A stretch of DNA of 25,558 nucleotides from the NCBI GenBank assembly GCA_902767385.1, contig CACXHA010000131.1:1-25558 (forward strand), written 5' to 3'. Origin of the DNA: an uncultured Elusimicrobium sp. GTDB lineage: Bacteria > Elusimicrobiota > Elusimicrobia > Elusimicrobiales > Elusimicrobiaceae. Shown piece by piece: positions 17,369-23,894 of this stretch (position 1 is the stretch's first letter; each line of letters begins with the position of its first letter). A program made the position numbers and the translations under genes. Under the pieces are notes generated by a model. The model was not told where the DNA came from. It ran no database searches and was given only the letters and a program-made list of their open reading frames with translations.

Positions 17369-17393
17369 GCCCGGAACGTCCTTGGCTCCGGGC
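17369..17393 (-). terminator. Hairpin after the OmpA-like lipoprotein gene
   Basis: On the minus strand GCCCGGA and TCCGGGC pair (7 bp) and are followed by ATTTGTTTTG. The T run is broken, so termination may be partial, allowing some read-through into the ligase-like gene that starts only about 20 bases further on. Confidence 0.6.
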
Positions 17394-17413
17394 GCTACAA
17401 TCCATCAAAATAC

Positions 17414-17944
17414 TTAGTAAACAGACTTCCACAACCGCTTGGTAAATTTCATATCTACCCGGCGGTTCACTAAGCGCCCTTCACTGGAATTATCCAGTGT
17501 AATGGGCCGCGTATTTCCATAAGCGTGGATACGGATACGGTCCGCTTCAATGCCTCGGCTGACTAAATAAGATTTCAGCGCCGAAGCGCGCGCGCCGGAG
17601 AGCCAGTAATTATACTCGTCCGAACCTAATATATCGGAATGTCCTTCCAAAATCAAATGCACATTTCCTTTTTCCTTCATGACCGTAACCACGTTATCCA
17701 AAATCGGGTAGGCATACTCCGGTGGGCGGATAGAATCAAAATCGTAATTGATAGACGGCAATTTCATGGAGCGGTACATCTGGGTAGGAGTTTGTTTCGC
17801 CAGTTTGTAGTTAACTTCTTGCATCGCAATCACATTGGGATCTTCCGCCGCTTTACGGGGGCGGTCATCTACGCCTTGCGGTTGGGTGGCACAAGACCCC
17901 AAGGCAAACACCGTAGCTACTAAAAATATTTTGCGTAAATTCAT
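17414..17944 (-). CDS. OmpA/Pal-like peptidoglycan-associated lipoprotein
   Basis: 176 aa from ATG 17944, chosen because AAAGGAGG sits just upstream. The lipobox LGSC puts the lipidated Cys at 18. The C-terminal OmpA domain (about 65-170) has INYDFDSI, EGHSDILGSDEYNYWLSGARA and the NRRV motif (160-163). The diaminopimelate-binding residues expected in this family, Asp104 and Arg119, are present. It should be an outer-membrane lipoprotein that binds peptidoglycan. Between Cys18 and the domain is a tether of about 45 residues. No tolA/tolB lies nearby. Its ALKSYLVSRGI helix matches that in the first gene of the pilus operon, suggesting a shared origin or shared partner. Confidence 0.9.
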   Translation of the reverse strand: MNLRKIFLVATVFALGSCATQPQGVDDRPRKAAEDPNVIAMQEVNYKLAKQTPTQMYRSMKLPSINYDFDSIRPPEYAYPILDNVVTVMKEKGNVHLILEGHSDILGSDEYNYWLSGARASALKSYLVSRGIEADRIRIHAYGNTRPITLDNSSEGRLVNRRVDMKFTKRLWKSVY

Positions 17945-17962
17945 AAATATCCTCCTTTGAGT

Positions 17963-17991
17963 ATTATAAAAAAATACAGTCACTTTGTAAA
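17963..17991 (-). promoter_or_regulatory. Promoter of the OmpA/Pal-like gene
   Basis: On the minus strand -35 TTTACA (17986-17991) and -10 TATAAT (17963-17968) have 17 bases between them. The leader is about 12 bases and consists mainly of the ribosome binding site. The -35 lies in one copy of a 12-base-spaced direct repeat (TTGTAAACAG on the plus strand), and two DnaA-box-like sites lie immediately upstream, so DnaA could influence it. Confidence 0.75.
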
Positions 17992-18007
17992 CAGACTTGT
18001 AAACAGC

Positions 18008-18219
18008 TGTGCATAACCTGTGGACAACTACCTTTATATACGGGAATTTAAGGCTTTTTTGCATGTGCTAGTTAGTTTGGCAAGTACTGTTATCACTGCC
18101 CCCTGTGGAAAAGTTGTTTTTTCTGTGGATAACTTGCTATTTTAAGAAGATTTTACGGAACGCACCGTCCAATTATCGACGAAAAATAATTTCTTTGCTA
18201 GCAAAACAAGTTTTCCACA
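18008..18219. other. Cluster of DnaA-box-like 9-mers in a 423-base intergenic region (candidate oriC or DnaA-binding regulatory site)
   Basis: Matches to TTATNCACA: 18008-18016 (minus, TTATGCACA, exact), 18019-18027 (minus, TTGTCCACA), 18104-18112 (minus, TTTTCCACA), 18124-18132 (minus, TTATCCACA, exact) and 18211-18219 (plus, TTTTCCACA). Spacings of 11 and 20 bases are close to one and two helical turns. A 12-bp palindrome TTTGCTAGCAAA lies at 18194-18205, and AT-rich DNA fills 18181-18265. There is no dnaA, dnaN, rpmH or gidA in the window, and the plus strand seems C-rich on both sides, so oriC is possible but not established. DnaA titration or promoter control are alternatives. Confidence 0.45.
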
Positions 18220-18235
18220 ATTTTATAAAAACTTG

Positions 18236-18264
18236 TTGACAACTTACAAATTTTGATGTATACA
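18236..18264 (+). promoter_or_regulatory. Promoter for the 56-aa gene
   Basis: -35 TTGACA (18236-18241, consensus) and -10 TATACA (18259-18264) have 17 bases between them. Transcription would start near 18270, leaving a leader of about 100 bases ahead of ATG 18368. Confidence 0.7.
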
Positions 18265-18266
18265 AA

Positions 18267-18325
18267 GGGCCTATTTGCAAGACCTAGAGAAAAAACAGGT
18301 CCAAATTCCACTTGCACTAAGGCCC
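18267..18325 (+). promoter_or_regulatory. Nested stem-loop in the leader of the 56-aa gene
   Basis: GGGCCT (18267-18272) pairs with AGGCCC (18320-18325). Inside it TGCAAG (18276-18281) pairs with CTTGCA (18311-18316), separated by a symmetric 3x3 internal loop, and ACCT (18282-18285) can pair with AGGT (18297-18300). The outer stem begins at or slightly before the predicted start of transcription, so it may not be wholly transcribed. AAACAGGT recurs just downstream (18328-18335). It does not match a riboswitch I recognise. Confidence 0.4.
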
Positions 18326-18367
18326 AAAAACAGGTTTAATAAAGTATAGATTTTGAAGGAGTATATT

Positions 18368-18538
18368 ATGACTACTAAAACCAATTTGCGCTTTTTACTG
18401 TCGTTAGGTTCTACTAAAGTTGTTGTGTTACAAGACGAAACCAGCTTACACGCTTACACCAATCCGCTTAGCGCGGCGGCCCGGCAAAAAGCAACCGTCG
18501 TGCCCGAGCACGTTGCCGAAGCCCTTATAGAAAAGTAA
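18368..18538 (+). CDS. Small uncharacterised protein, 56 aa
   Basis: Not a family I recognise. The start ATG 18368 is preceded by GAAGGAG at the correct distance; an in-frame TTG 15 bases upstream is unlikely. The sequence starts MTTKTNLRFLLSLGSTKVVV and ends VVPEHVAEALIEK, with no membrane segment, signal peptide or cysteine. A β-type N-terminal half and helical C-terminal half look likely. It is a single-gene unit with a near-consensus promoter, a long structured leader, a strong ribosome binding site and its own terminator, which argues for a real, well-expressed gene. It sits beside the DnaA-box cluster. Confidence 0.8.
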   Translation: MTTKTNLRFLLSLGSTKVVVLQDETSLHAYTNPLSAAARQKATVVPEHVAEALIEK

Positions 18539-18560
18539 ACATTTCCACCCCTATTTTAAA

Positions 18561-18590
18561 CCGTACCCGCGCAACCGGGTGCGGTTTTTT
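18561..18590 (+). terminator. Intrinsic terminator of the 56-aa gene
   Basis: CCGTACCCG (18561-18569) pairs with CGGGTGCGG (18576-18584) through nine pairs including one G-T, followed by six T residues. It isolates the small gene from the downstream HEAT-repeat gene. Confidence 0.88.
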
Positions 18591-18614
18591 ATTGCAGCGC
18601 ATGGGAACAATAAT

Positions 18615-18623
18615 TGCTATAAT
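18615..18623 (+). promoter_or_regulatory. Extended -10 element for the HEAT-repeat/dut unit
   Basis: TGCTATAAT lies seven bases before ATG 18631, placing the transcription start at or next to that ATG. No good -35 is visible at 17 bases; TTGCAG is 20 bases away. No ribosome binding site is present, consistent with a leaderless mRNA. Confidence 0.5.
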
Positions 18624-18630
18624 GAAACGT

Positions 18631-19662
18631 ATGAAGAAAATAACTGGATCTGTTTTACTTCTTTTGTGTGCTTTGTGCTACGCGCAAGCCCAAGATTTAA
18701 ACGCGTATTTACCGCTCTTGCAGGCACAAACGCGCACCCCGCAGCAAAACCAGCAAGTCTTTCACTTGTTCCGCTCCGCGCAGGACCCGGCCACTATTTT
18801 TGCCGCCGGAGCCAGCTTAGTACGCATTACCCCGGCCAAAGCCTATGAGCCGGCCTTACTAAATCAAATTATCAGCGCCGAAAATCCGCTCAAAACCGTC
18901 TTCTCGGCCATTATTTTAACGTCCATGGGGTCTGCCTACGAAGAACTTTCCCCGTTGTTACAAGACGCTTTGCAAAGCCAAGACCCGCTGCTGCGAGCCT
19001 ATGCTGCCGGCGCCTACGGACTCGTCAATCCGGCCGACACCACCCACACCACAGACATTATCCGCCTGTATATTTTTGATCCGGCTTTTGCCCAACGCGC
19101 GATGAATTTACTGGTGCAAGATTCCCAAAGCTTATTTAACTTGTTAAAAAAAGCCTCTGCCGACTCTGACCCGCAAGTCCGTTCCGCCGCGGCCCGTTGG
19201 TTGGGCACGTTGCACACACCGCAAGCGTTGGCCCAACTGGACAAACGCGCCCGCAAAGAAACGGACGCCACCGTACAAACGCAACTGGCTATGGCGTTAG
19301 CCACCCAGCCGGAAGAAGCGCTTGCGTTAGCTACCAAAGGTTTATCCCTTAACTACAAAAAGCCGGCCGCTACTACTTACGATTTAGCGTTAGGTTTTAT
19401 GACGGGGCATAGCGTAAACGCTCTGAAAACTGCTATTTTATCCACCCGCACCAACGAGCGCATCAACGCGTTGCGCGCGGCGGCATATATGGCGGGCGTA
19501 TTGGCCAACCCGGACGGGTTTGCGTACTCGTCGGACCGCAGTTTTGATATTCACTTGTTAAAGGGACTTATTCCGCAAATTACCGCTTTGGCAAACAACG
19601 GCTCTGCCGAAGAGAAAAAATACGCGCAAACCGCGCTGGACCAAATTGAAAAACTCATGTAA
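18631..19662 (+). CDS. Secreted HEAT-repeat-like protein
   Basis: 343 aa from ATG 18631. ATGs at 18601 and 18622 are in frame, but 18631 gives a canonical signal peptide (MKKITGSVLLLLCALCYAQA) and lies exactly downstream of a TGCTATAAT element. The mature protein is made of short antiparallel helices with HEAT/PBS-lyase-type repeats such as DPLLRAYAAGAYGLV, DPQVRSAAARWLGTL and ERINALRAAAYMAGVLA. There is no catalytic motif. It is probably a periplasmic scaffold or binding protein. Its stop is two bases before dut. The unusually Ala/Leu/Gln-rich composition is typical of such repeats. The partner is unknown. Confidence 0.75.
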   Translation: MKKITGSVLLLLCALCYAQAQDLNAYLPLLQAQTRTPQQNQQVFHLFRSAQDPATIFAAGASLVRITPAKAYEPALLNQIISAENPLKTVFSAIILTSMGSAYEELSPLLQDALQSQDPLLRAYAAGAYGLVNPADTTHTTDIIRLYIFDPAFAQRAMNLLVQDSQSLFNLLKKASADSDPQVRSAAARWLGTLHTPQALAQLDKRARKETDATVQTQLAMALATQPEEALALATKGLSLNYKKPAATTYDLALGFMTGHSVNALKTAILSTRTNERINALRAAAYMAGVLANPDGFAYSSDRSFDIHLLKGLIPQITALANNGSAEEKKYAQTALDQIEKLM

Positions 19663-19664
19663 TT

Positions 19665-20078
19665 ATGAAAGTAAAGAAACTAGACCCCCGCGCAAAACTT
19701 CCTTTACGTGCCCACCCGACCGATTCGGGCGCTGATTTATTTGCGTTGGAACGCACTGTACTCCCGGCGCACCACATTGTAAAAGTGCGTACGGGAATTG
19801 CCGTAGAACTGCCGGAAAATACATCCGGCATTATCTGGGGGAAAAGCTCGGTAGAGAGCAAAGGTATTAAAGCCATGGCGGGCCTGGTGGACGCTCCGTA
19901 CCGCGGCGAACTTTTAGTGTGTATGTATAATTTAAATGACAGCGAATTTGTATTTGAAGCCGGGCAAAAAGTAGCCCAACTGGTGGTGCTCCCTACGCTT
20001 TATCCCACGTTTGAAGAAGTGGCAGAGCTTTCGGATACTTCCCGCGGGGAAGGTGGCTTTGGTTCCACCGGAAAGTAA
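19665..20078 (+). CDS. dut: Deoxyuridine 5'-triphosphate nucleotidohydrolase (dUTPase)
   Basis: 137 aa, normal length for a trimeric dUTPase. All five motifs are present: DSGADLFA (20-27), GKSSVESKGI (59-68), AGLVDAPYRGEL (72-83, with Asp76 and Tyr79), AGQKVAQLVV (99-108) and the C-terminal P-loop-like RGEGGFGSTGK (127-137). It hydrolyses dUTP to dUMP and pyrophosphate, keeping uracil out of DNA and feeding dTMP synthesis. It starts two bases after the HEAT-repeat gene without a clear ribosome binding site, so it is probably translationally coupled. A strong terminator follows 13 bases after its stop. Confidence 0.97.
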   Translation: MKVKKLDPRAKLPLRAHPTDSGADLFALERTVLPAHHIVKVRTGIAVELPENTSGIIWGKSSVESKGIKAMAGLVDAPYRGELLVCMYNLNDSEFVFEAGQKVAQLVVLPTLYPTFEEVAELSDTSRGEGGFGSTGK

Positions 20079-20091
20079 TTTCTTCACTTCC

Positions 20092-20120
20092 AAAAAACCC
20101 TCCGCTCAGGAGGGTTTTTT
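20092..20120. terminator. Bidirectional terminator between dut and the symporter gene
   Basis: CCCTCC (20098-20103) pairs with GGAGGG (20109-20114), flanked by six A and six T residues, so it works in both directions for the two convergent genes. Confidence 0.92.
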
Positions 20121-20133
20121 CAAAATAAAAGTC

Positions 20134-20158
20134 ATTCCCGAGTGCCTTTATCGGGAAT
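20134..20158 (-). terminator. Second hairpin overlapping the symporter stop codon
   Basis: ATTCCCGA (20134-20141) and TCGGGAAT (20151-20158) form a perfect 8-bp stem that spans the stop codon of the minus-strand gene. On the minus strand it lies just ahead of the main terminator and may reinforce it or protect the 3' end. Confidence 0.5.
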
Positions 20159-21800
20159 CTCCACCATTTTTATCTTTACGCACGCGCTTAGCTGCCAGGA
20201 AGGTGCGCTCGGCCGCTTTGGCTTCGGCAATTTCCTGCTCGGCGGCCGCTTTTTGAGCGGCCAAAGCGGCCTTTTTGGCGGCCTTGGCGGCGCGGGCTGC
20301 GGCGGCACGTTCCATACATGCTTGTTTGCCTACTAAAGCGCGCAAATTTTTGCGGGTGGTTTTGTTAATCACTTTGCGGAAACACCACAACGCCCAAATG
20401 TTGGGAATGGTCATCATGGTCATGGTCAAAATGGCAAGCGCCCACATAAAACGCGTGGAGATATTGGCTTCGGCGGTACGCAGGACCGAGTCCGCAATCG
20501 TAAAGTCGGTTGAGAAACTGGCCCCGATTACACCGCCCACAAACACCAAGATTACAAACAACACGCGGGCCGGTTTAATTAAAACGTTAGAGCCTTTGCA
20601 CAAAAATTGGAGTGATTTTTCCACATAATATCCCCAACCGATAATGGTGGTAAACGAAAACACCACCAGCGAAAACACCAAAATCGGCGTGCCGATATAA
20701 GGAACGGTTTTAAATGCGCTGTTGCACAAGTTAGCGGCATACACGTTGGGGTTGGTGTAATCCCCGGCCAGCACAATCACAATACCGGTTAAGCTACAAA
20801 TAAAGATGGCCCAAAATACGGACGTGGCCGATACAATAGCCATTTGGGTTGCACTGCGGGTACGGGCCGCCGCGGCGGCCATAGAGGCGCTGCCCAACCC
20901 GGCCTCGGTCGCCAGTACGGCACGGGTTACACCAGCCGTTACGCCAGGAATCATGGCTTGCACAATAGCCATAATCCCAATTCCCACCGCACCGCCGGCG
21001 GCAGCTTTGCCGGTAAATGCGCCTTTAAGCACAATTAAAATAGCTTGCGGGATATGCGTAAAATTCATGCAAATTACCAAAACGGCAATGAGCAAATACA
21101 AACTGCCCATAATCGGTACGAGCCACTCGGAATACGAGGCAATGCGTTTTACACCGCCTAAAATTACAACGGCTGCGGCAACGGCTACAAACAACGCCAC
21201 ATACCAGGGGTTTAAGTTGTACCCTTCGCGCAGTGCGTCGGCAATGGAATTGGTCTGCAACGCGCTTCCAGCGGTAAGACCCATGAGCAGCGTTCCCACC
21301 GCAAAAATAATTCCCAACCATTTAAACTTCAAAATATTGGCCAAATAATACATCGGCCCGCCCACATATTCTCCGTCGGGCAAGCGGATACGATATTTAA
21401 AGGCTACCATACACTCGCTGTATTTAATGGCAAAGTTGAAAAATCCGGCCACAATCATCCAAAACAAAGCACCTGGCCCCCCTTCGGCAACGGCGGTGGT
21501 AACCCCGATAATGCTTCCCGTACCTACGGTAGCACCAATCATTACGGCCAAAGAACCAAAGCTGCTGACCATGCCTTCGCTATCGGCCCGGGCAACGGAC
21601 AGTTTCATGGCCGGCCACGTATATTTTTGGATAAAGCGCAACTTAACGGTAAAATAAATTCCCAAGAACAAGAGCAAAAAAATCATCGGCGGGCCCCAGA
21701 TCAGGGCGTTAAATCCGTTCATTACGTCGTAAAAAGTTTGTAAAGACGGCTCTAAAAAAAGGGCCTTACAAGCCCCGGCAAGCTGCGCAATTGTGTCCAT
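20148..21800 (-). CDS. Sodium:alanine/glycine symporter (AGCS family) with Ala/Lys-rich C-terminal tail
   Basis: 550 aa, about 11 membrane helices. Family signatures include GTGSIIGVTTAVAEGGPGA followed by LFWMIVAGFFNFAIKYSE, LATEAGLGSASMAAAAA and GWGYYVEKSLQFL. AGCS proteins import small neutral amino acids with Na+ through the inner membrane. The usual length is about 450-490; here a soluble tail of about 75 residues follows the last helix (from RKVINKTTRKN), rich in Ala and Lys with VGKQACMERAAAARAA and EIAEAKAAERT, probably a long cytoplasmic helix. GGGAGA precedes the ATG. The upstream gap (21801-21878) has a direct repeat ATGCGGGA (21853-21860 and 21869-21876) but no clear promoter. Substrate is not decided. 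Confidence 0.92.
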   Translation of the reverse strand: MDTIAQLAGACKALFLEPSLQTFYDVMNGFNALIWGPPMIFLLLFLGIYFTVKLRFIQKYTWPAMKLSVARADSEGMVSSFGSLAVMIGATVGTGSIIGVTTAVAEGGPGALFWMIVAGFFNFAIKYSECMVAFKYRIRLPDGEYVGGPMYYLANILKFKWLGIIFAVGTLLMGLTAGSALQTNSIADALREGYNLNPWYVALFVAVAAAVVILGGVKRIASYSEWLVPIMGSLYLLIAVLVICMNFTHIPQAILIVLKGAFTGKAAAGGAVGIGIMAIVQAMIPGVTAGVTRAVLATEAGLGSASMAAAAARTRSATQMAIVSATSVFWAIFICSLTGIVIVLAGDYTNPNVYAANLCNSAFKTVPYIGTPILVFSLVVFSFTTIIGWGYYVEKSLQFLCKGSNVLIKPARVLFVILVFVGGVIGASFSTDFTIADSVLRTAEANISTRFMWALAILTMTMMTIPNIWALWCFRKVINKTTRKNLRALVGKQACMERAAAARAAKAAKKAALAAQKAAAEQEIAEAKAAERTFLAAKRVRKDKNGGDSR

Positions 21801-21878
21801 TTGTAAATTTCTCCCTAAAAGATATGCAATTATTTTACTATATTTGAAGAAAATGCGGGATAAAAAATATGCGGGAAA

Positions 21879-23045
21879 TTATTTGTAAAGCATACTTCTA
21901 AATTCAGCCGTTTGGTTAACGCCCTTAAACAACCACCCTTTTTGGTCGTCGTTAAACAGTGTTTCAAAATTTTTGAAATTGCGGGCAAGTGCCTTCTCTA
22001 AATTTTTGTACATTTCTTTGCGGTCTTTTTTCCACGTCCAGTACGTGCCGGCTAAATTAACATACGGCGTAGGAGCGGAAGGGTCTAATTTAATAGCCGT
22101 TTGAAAATCTTGTTTGGCCCCGGCAAAATCTTTCAAATTTAGTTTGGCAAACCCGCGGTTATTGTAAGCTACCGCCCATTTAGGGTCCAACTCAATGGCC
22201 CGGGAATAATCGGCCTTTGCGTGTTCAAAATCTTTGAGTTCCTCGTAGGTAAGTCCGCGGCGGTTAAACCAATACGCGTCCGGCGCTAAAGCGAGCACAC
22301 GCGAATAATCTTCCAGCGCGGCTGCATAATCGCCCAGCTCTTTAAACGCATTACCGCGCAGTTGATACGGCCCGGCTTGTTTGGGGGATCGGTTAACGGC
22401 TTTACTATAGGCGCTAATGGCCTCGTCTAATTTATTTTCGCTTTGGTACAAACGTCCCTGCCACATTTGTCTTTGCGCCGAATCATCCTCTTTTTGCTCT
22501 AGCGCATCTAATTGCGCTTGTGCGTCTTCATAGCGGTACGCTTCCAAACTAACCGGAATTATCTCGTGCAATAATTTAACCGACGCGCTGTTCCAATCTC
22601 CGCCCACATATTTTTTATAATCTGCCAACGCCTGGGAGTATTTACTCATAGAACGATAAGCACGCGCACGAGCCAAATAAAAATTTTCGTGGGAAGGTTT
22701 TAGAGTAATAGCTTTGCTAAAATCGGCCACCGCTAAAGAGGGTTCACCCATTTTTTGATACGCCAGTCCGCGCGCGTAGTAGCGAAACGGATCCTTTGGG
22801 CGCAAGGCAATTACCCGGTTATAATCTAAAATAGCTTTGTGCGGTTGCCCCAAGGCTTGGTAGGCGTCGGCGCGGTAATGATACGCCCCCACATGCTGAG
22901 GCGATTTTTCAATCACTTGGCTAAGCAGTTCCACCTGTGTTTTTAAATCCGTTTCTTTTTGGGCGCGTTCCAAGAGCCGAGCGACATCTTGCCCACACAC
23001 CGGGAGTGCTAAAACCGCAAGCCATAAAATAAGAAAGCTACGCAT
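21879..23045 (-). CDS. Secreted tetratricopeptide-repeat protein
   Basis: 388 aa. A signal peptide (MRSFLILWLAVLALPVCGQ) is followed by about eight TPR units, for example HYRADAYQALGQPHKAILDY, YARGLAYQKMGEPSLAVADF, LRGNAFKELGDYAAALEDYS and YNNRGFAKLNLKDFAGAKQD. The C-terminal 50 residues (KKDRKEMYKNLEKALARN onward) close the solenoid. It is a periplasmic protein-binding scaffold by type, with no enzymatic motif. It starts 14 bases after the upstream membrane-protein gene, so the two are probably cotranscribed. Confidence 0.88.
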   Translation of the reverse strand: MRSFLILWLAVLALPVCGQDVARLLERAQKETDLKTQVELLSQVIEKSPQHVGAYHYRADAYQALGQPHKAILDYNRVIALRPKDPFRYYARGLAYQKMGEPSLAVADFSKAITLKPSHENFYLARARAYRSMSKYSQALADYKKYVGGDWNSASVKLLHEIIPVSLEAYRYEDAQAQLDALEQKEDDSAQRQMWQGRLYQSENKLDEAISAYSKAVNRSPKQAGPYQLRGNAFKELGDYAAALEDYSRVLALAPDAYWFNRRGLTYEELKDFEHAKADYSRAIELDPKWAVAYNNRGFAKLNLKDFAGAKQDFQTAIKLDPSAPTPYVNLAGTYWTWKKDRKEMYKNLEKALARNFKNFETLFNDDQKGWLFKGVNQTAEFRSMLYK

Positions 23046-23059
23046 ACTTTATTAAACTA

Positions 23060-23785
23060 TTATTTAAGTAAAAATACAAAATAAATATTTACCGCTAGCA
23101 CGGCGGCCCCCACCGCGTAGCAAAACGCCAACAGTACGGTGGCAAAAAAGTGCAAGTTTAAAAAAACGGCTCCTACCAGCGTAGCACGCCCGGCAAATAA
23201 TTTTCCCAGTTTTACGGTGCGCCCCGTCCATTTCAAAATTTTAGCACGCAGTACCGCGCGCACCGCTAAAGACAAAAAACCTAACCCGATTAACAGCACC
23301 AACCGCGGCCATGGGCTTTGCGCATTACGCAAAGAAACAAACACCTCTTTCACGCTGCCGCGCACTAAACGGACCGCTTCTGGCTTGGAAAGCCCCACGT
23401 TCATATCGGCCACTTGAGCAGCCGTTTGGTTCTGTATCAATTCCAGTACATCTTCAATAAAATCGTTCCAACGCAAACACGCCAGGCGCAGCGCAAACAC
23501 ACACGTAGTAAATAAAGAGTAAAAGAAAGAAACAAAACCGTAAACAACAAATACAACCGCTACCGCCACCCACTTTAGGCCGGTCGGCCACGTGGCAAAC
23601 AACGTGCTGGTGGTTACGTAGGAAACCAGTAAAAATAGTCCCACGCCCCCGGCCAAGTGTGGCAAAAAAGCGCGCTTAAGCTGGGCCGCCAAATCAGCTA
23701 GTGCGGCGTGAAAAAGTACTTGTACACGCGGCGCAGGCGGCGTGCTAAGCGCCGCGCTAGTGGTTGTGTCCACAGCAGCACCCAC
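23060..23785 (-). CDS. Uncharacterised integral membrane protein
   Basis: 241 aa from GTG 23785; the start is uncertain. No ATG suits, GTG 23773 is also possible, and any start upstream of 23757 overlaps the 45-aa gene in another frame. It has four hydrophobic segments, about residues 43-65, 68-95, 160-180 and 203-240, and a polar middle (RWNDFIEDVLELIQNQTA). It has no motif that I recognise. It lies between the Cys/His-rich mini-protein and the secreted TPR gene. Composition is Ala/Val/Leu-rich. Confidence 0.6.
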   Translation of the reverse strand: MGAAVDTTTSAALSTPPAPRVQVLFHAALADLAAQLKRAFLPHLAGGVGLFLLVSYVTTSTLFATWPTGLKWVAVAVVFVVYGFVSFFYSLFTTCVFALRLACLRWNDFIEDVLELIQNQTAAQVADMNVGLSKPEAVRLVRGSVKEVFVSLRNAQSPWPRLVLLIGLGFLSLAVRAVLRAKILKWTGRTVKLGKLFAGRATLVGAVFLNLHFFATVLLAFCYAVGAAVLAVNIYFVFLLK

Positions 23786-23894
23786 CGCAACAAGAATGAG
23801 CGGAAGAACCTTTTTTGCAGGACGGAATCTTATCGGAAACTTTTACCAACTTCCCTAATTTTTTATCAAACACATACGTTCCGGTGTTACTCAT
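23757..23894 (-). CDS. 45-aa Cys/His-rich mini-protein, candidate metal-binding
   Basis: A short gene easily missed. ATG 23894 overlaps the stop of the glycosyltransferase gene (ATGA) and follows AAGGAG at good spacing, so translation is well supported. The N-terminal half (MSNTGTYVFDKKLGKLVKVS) looks like a small β-hairpin. The C-terminus is HSCCGGCCCGHNH. In all there are six cysteines (26, 35, 36, 39, 40, 41) and three histidines (33, 43, 45), a composition suited to binding zinc, copper or another soft metal. Its 3' end overlaps the next gene's provisional start by 29 bases in another frame. The family is unknown to me. Confidence 0.72.
   Translation of the reverse strand: MSNTGTYVFDKKLGKLVKVSDKIPSCKKGSSAHSCCGGCCCGHNH

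Noticed and set aside
17985..18005. TTGTAAACAG direct repeat as CRISPR or iteron array
   Set aside because: Only two copies, partly explained by the promoter -35; no array.
18592..18630. Upstream in-frame starts of the HEAT-repeat gene (18601, 18622)
   Set aside because: They lengthen the signal peptide without a ribosome binding site and lie upstream of or within the -10 element.
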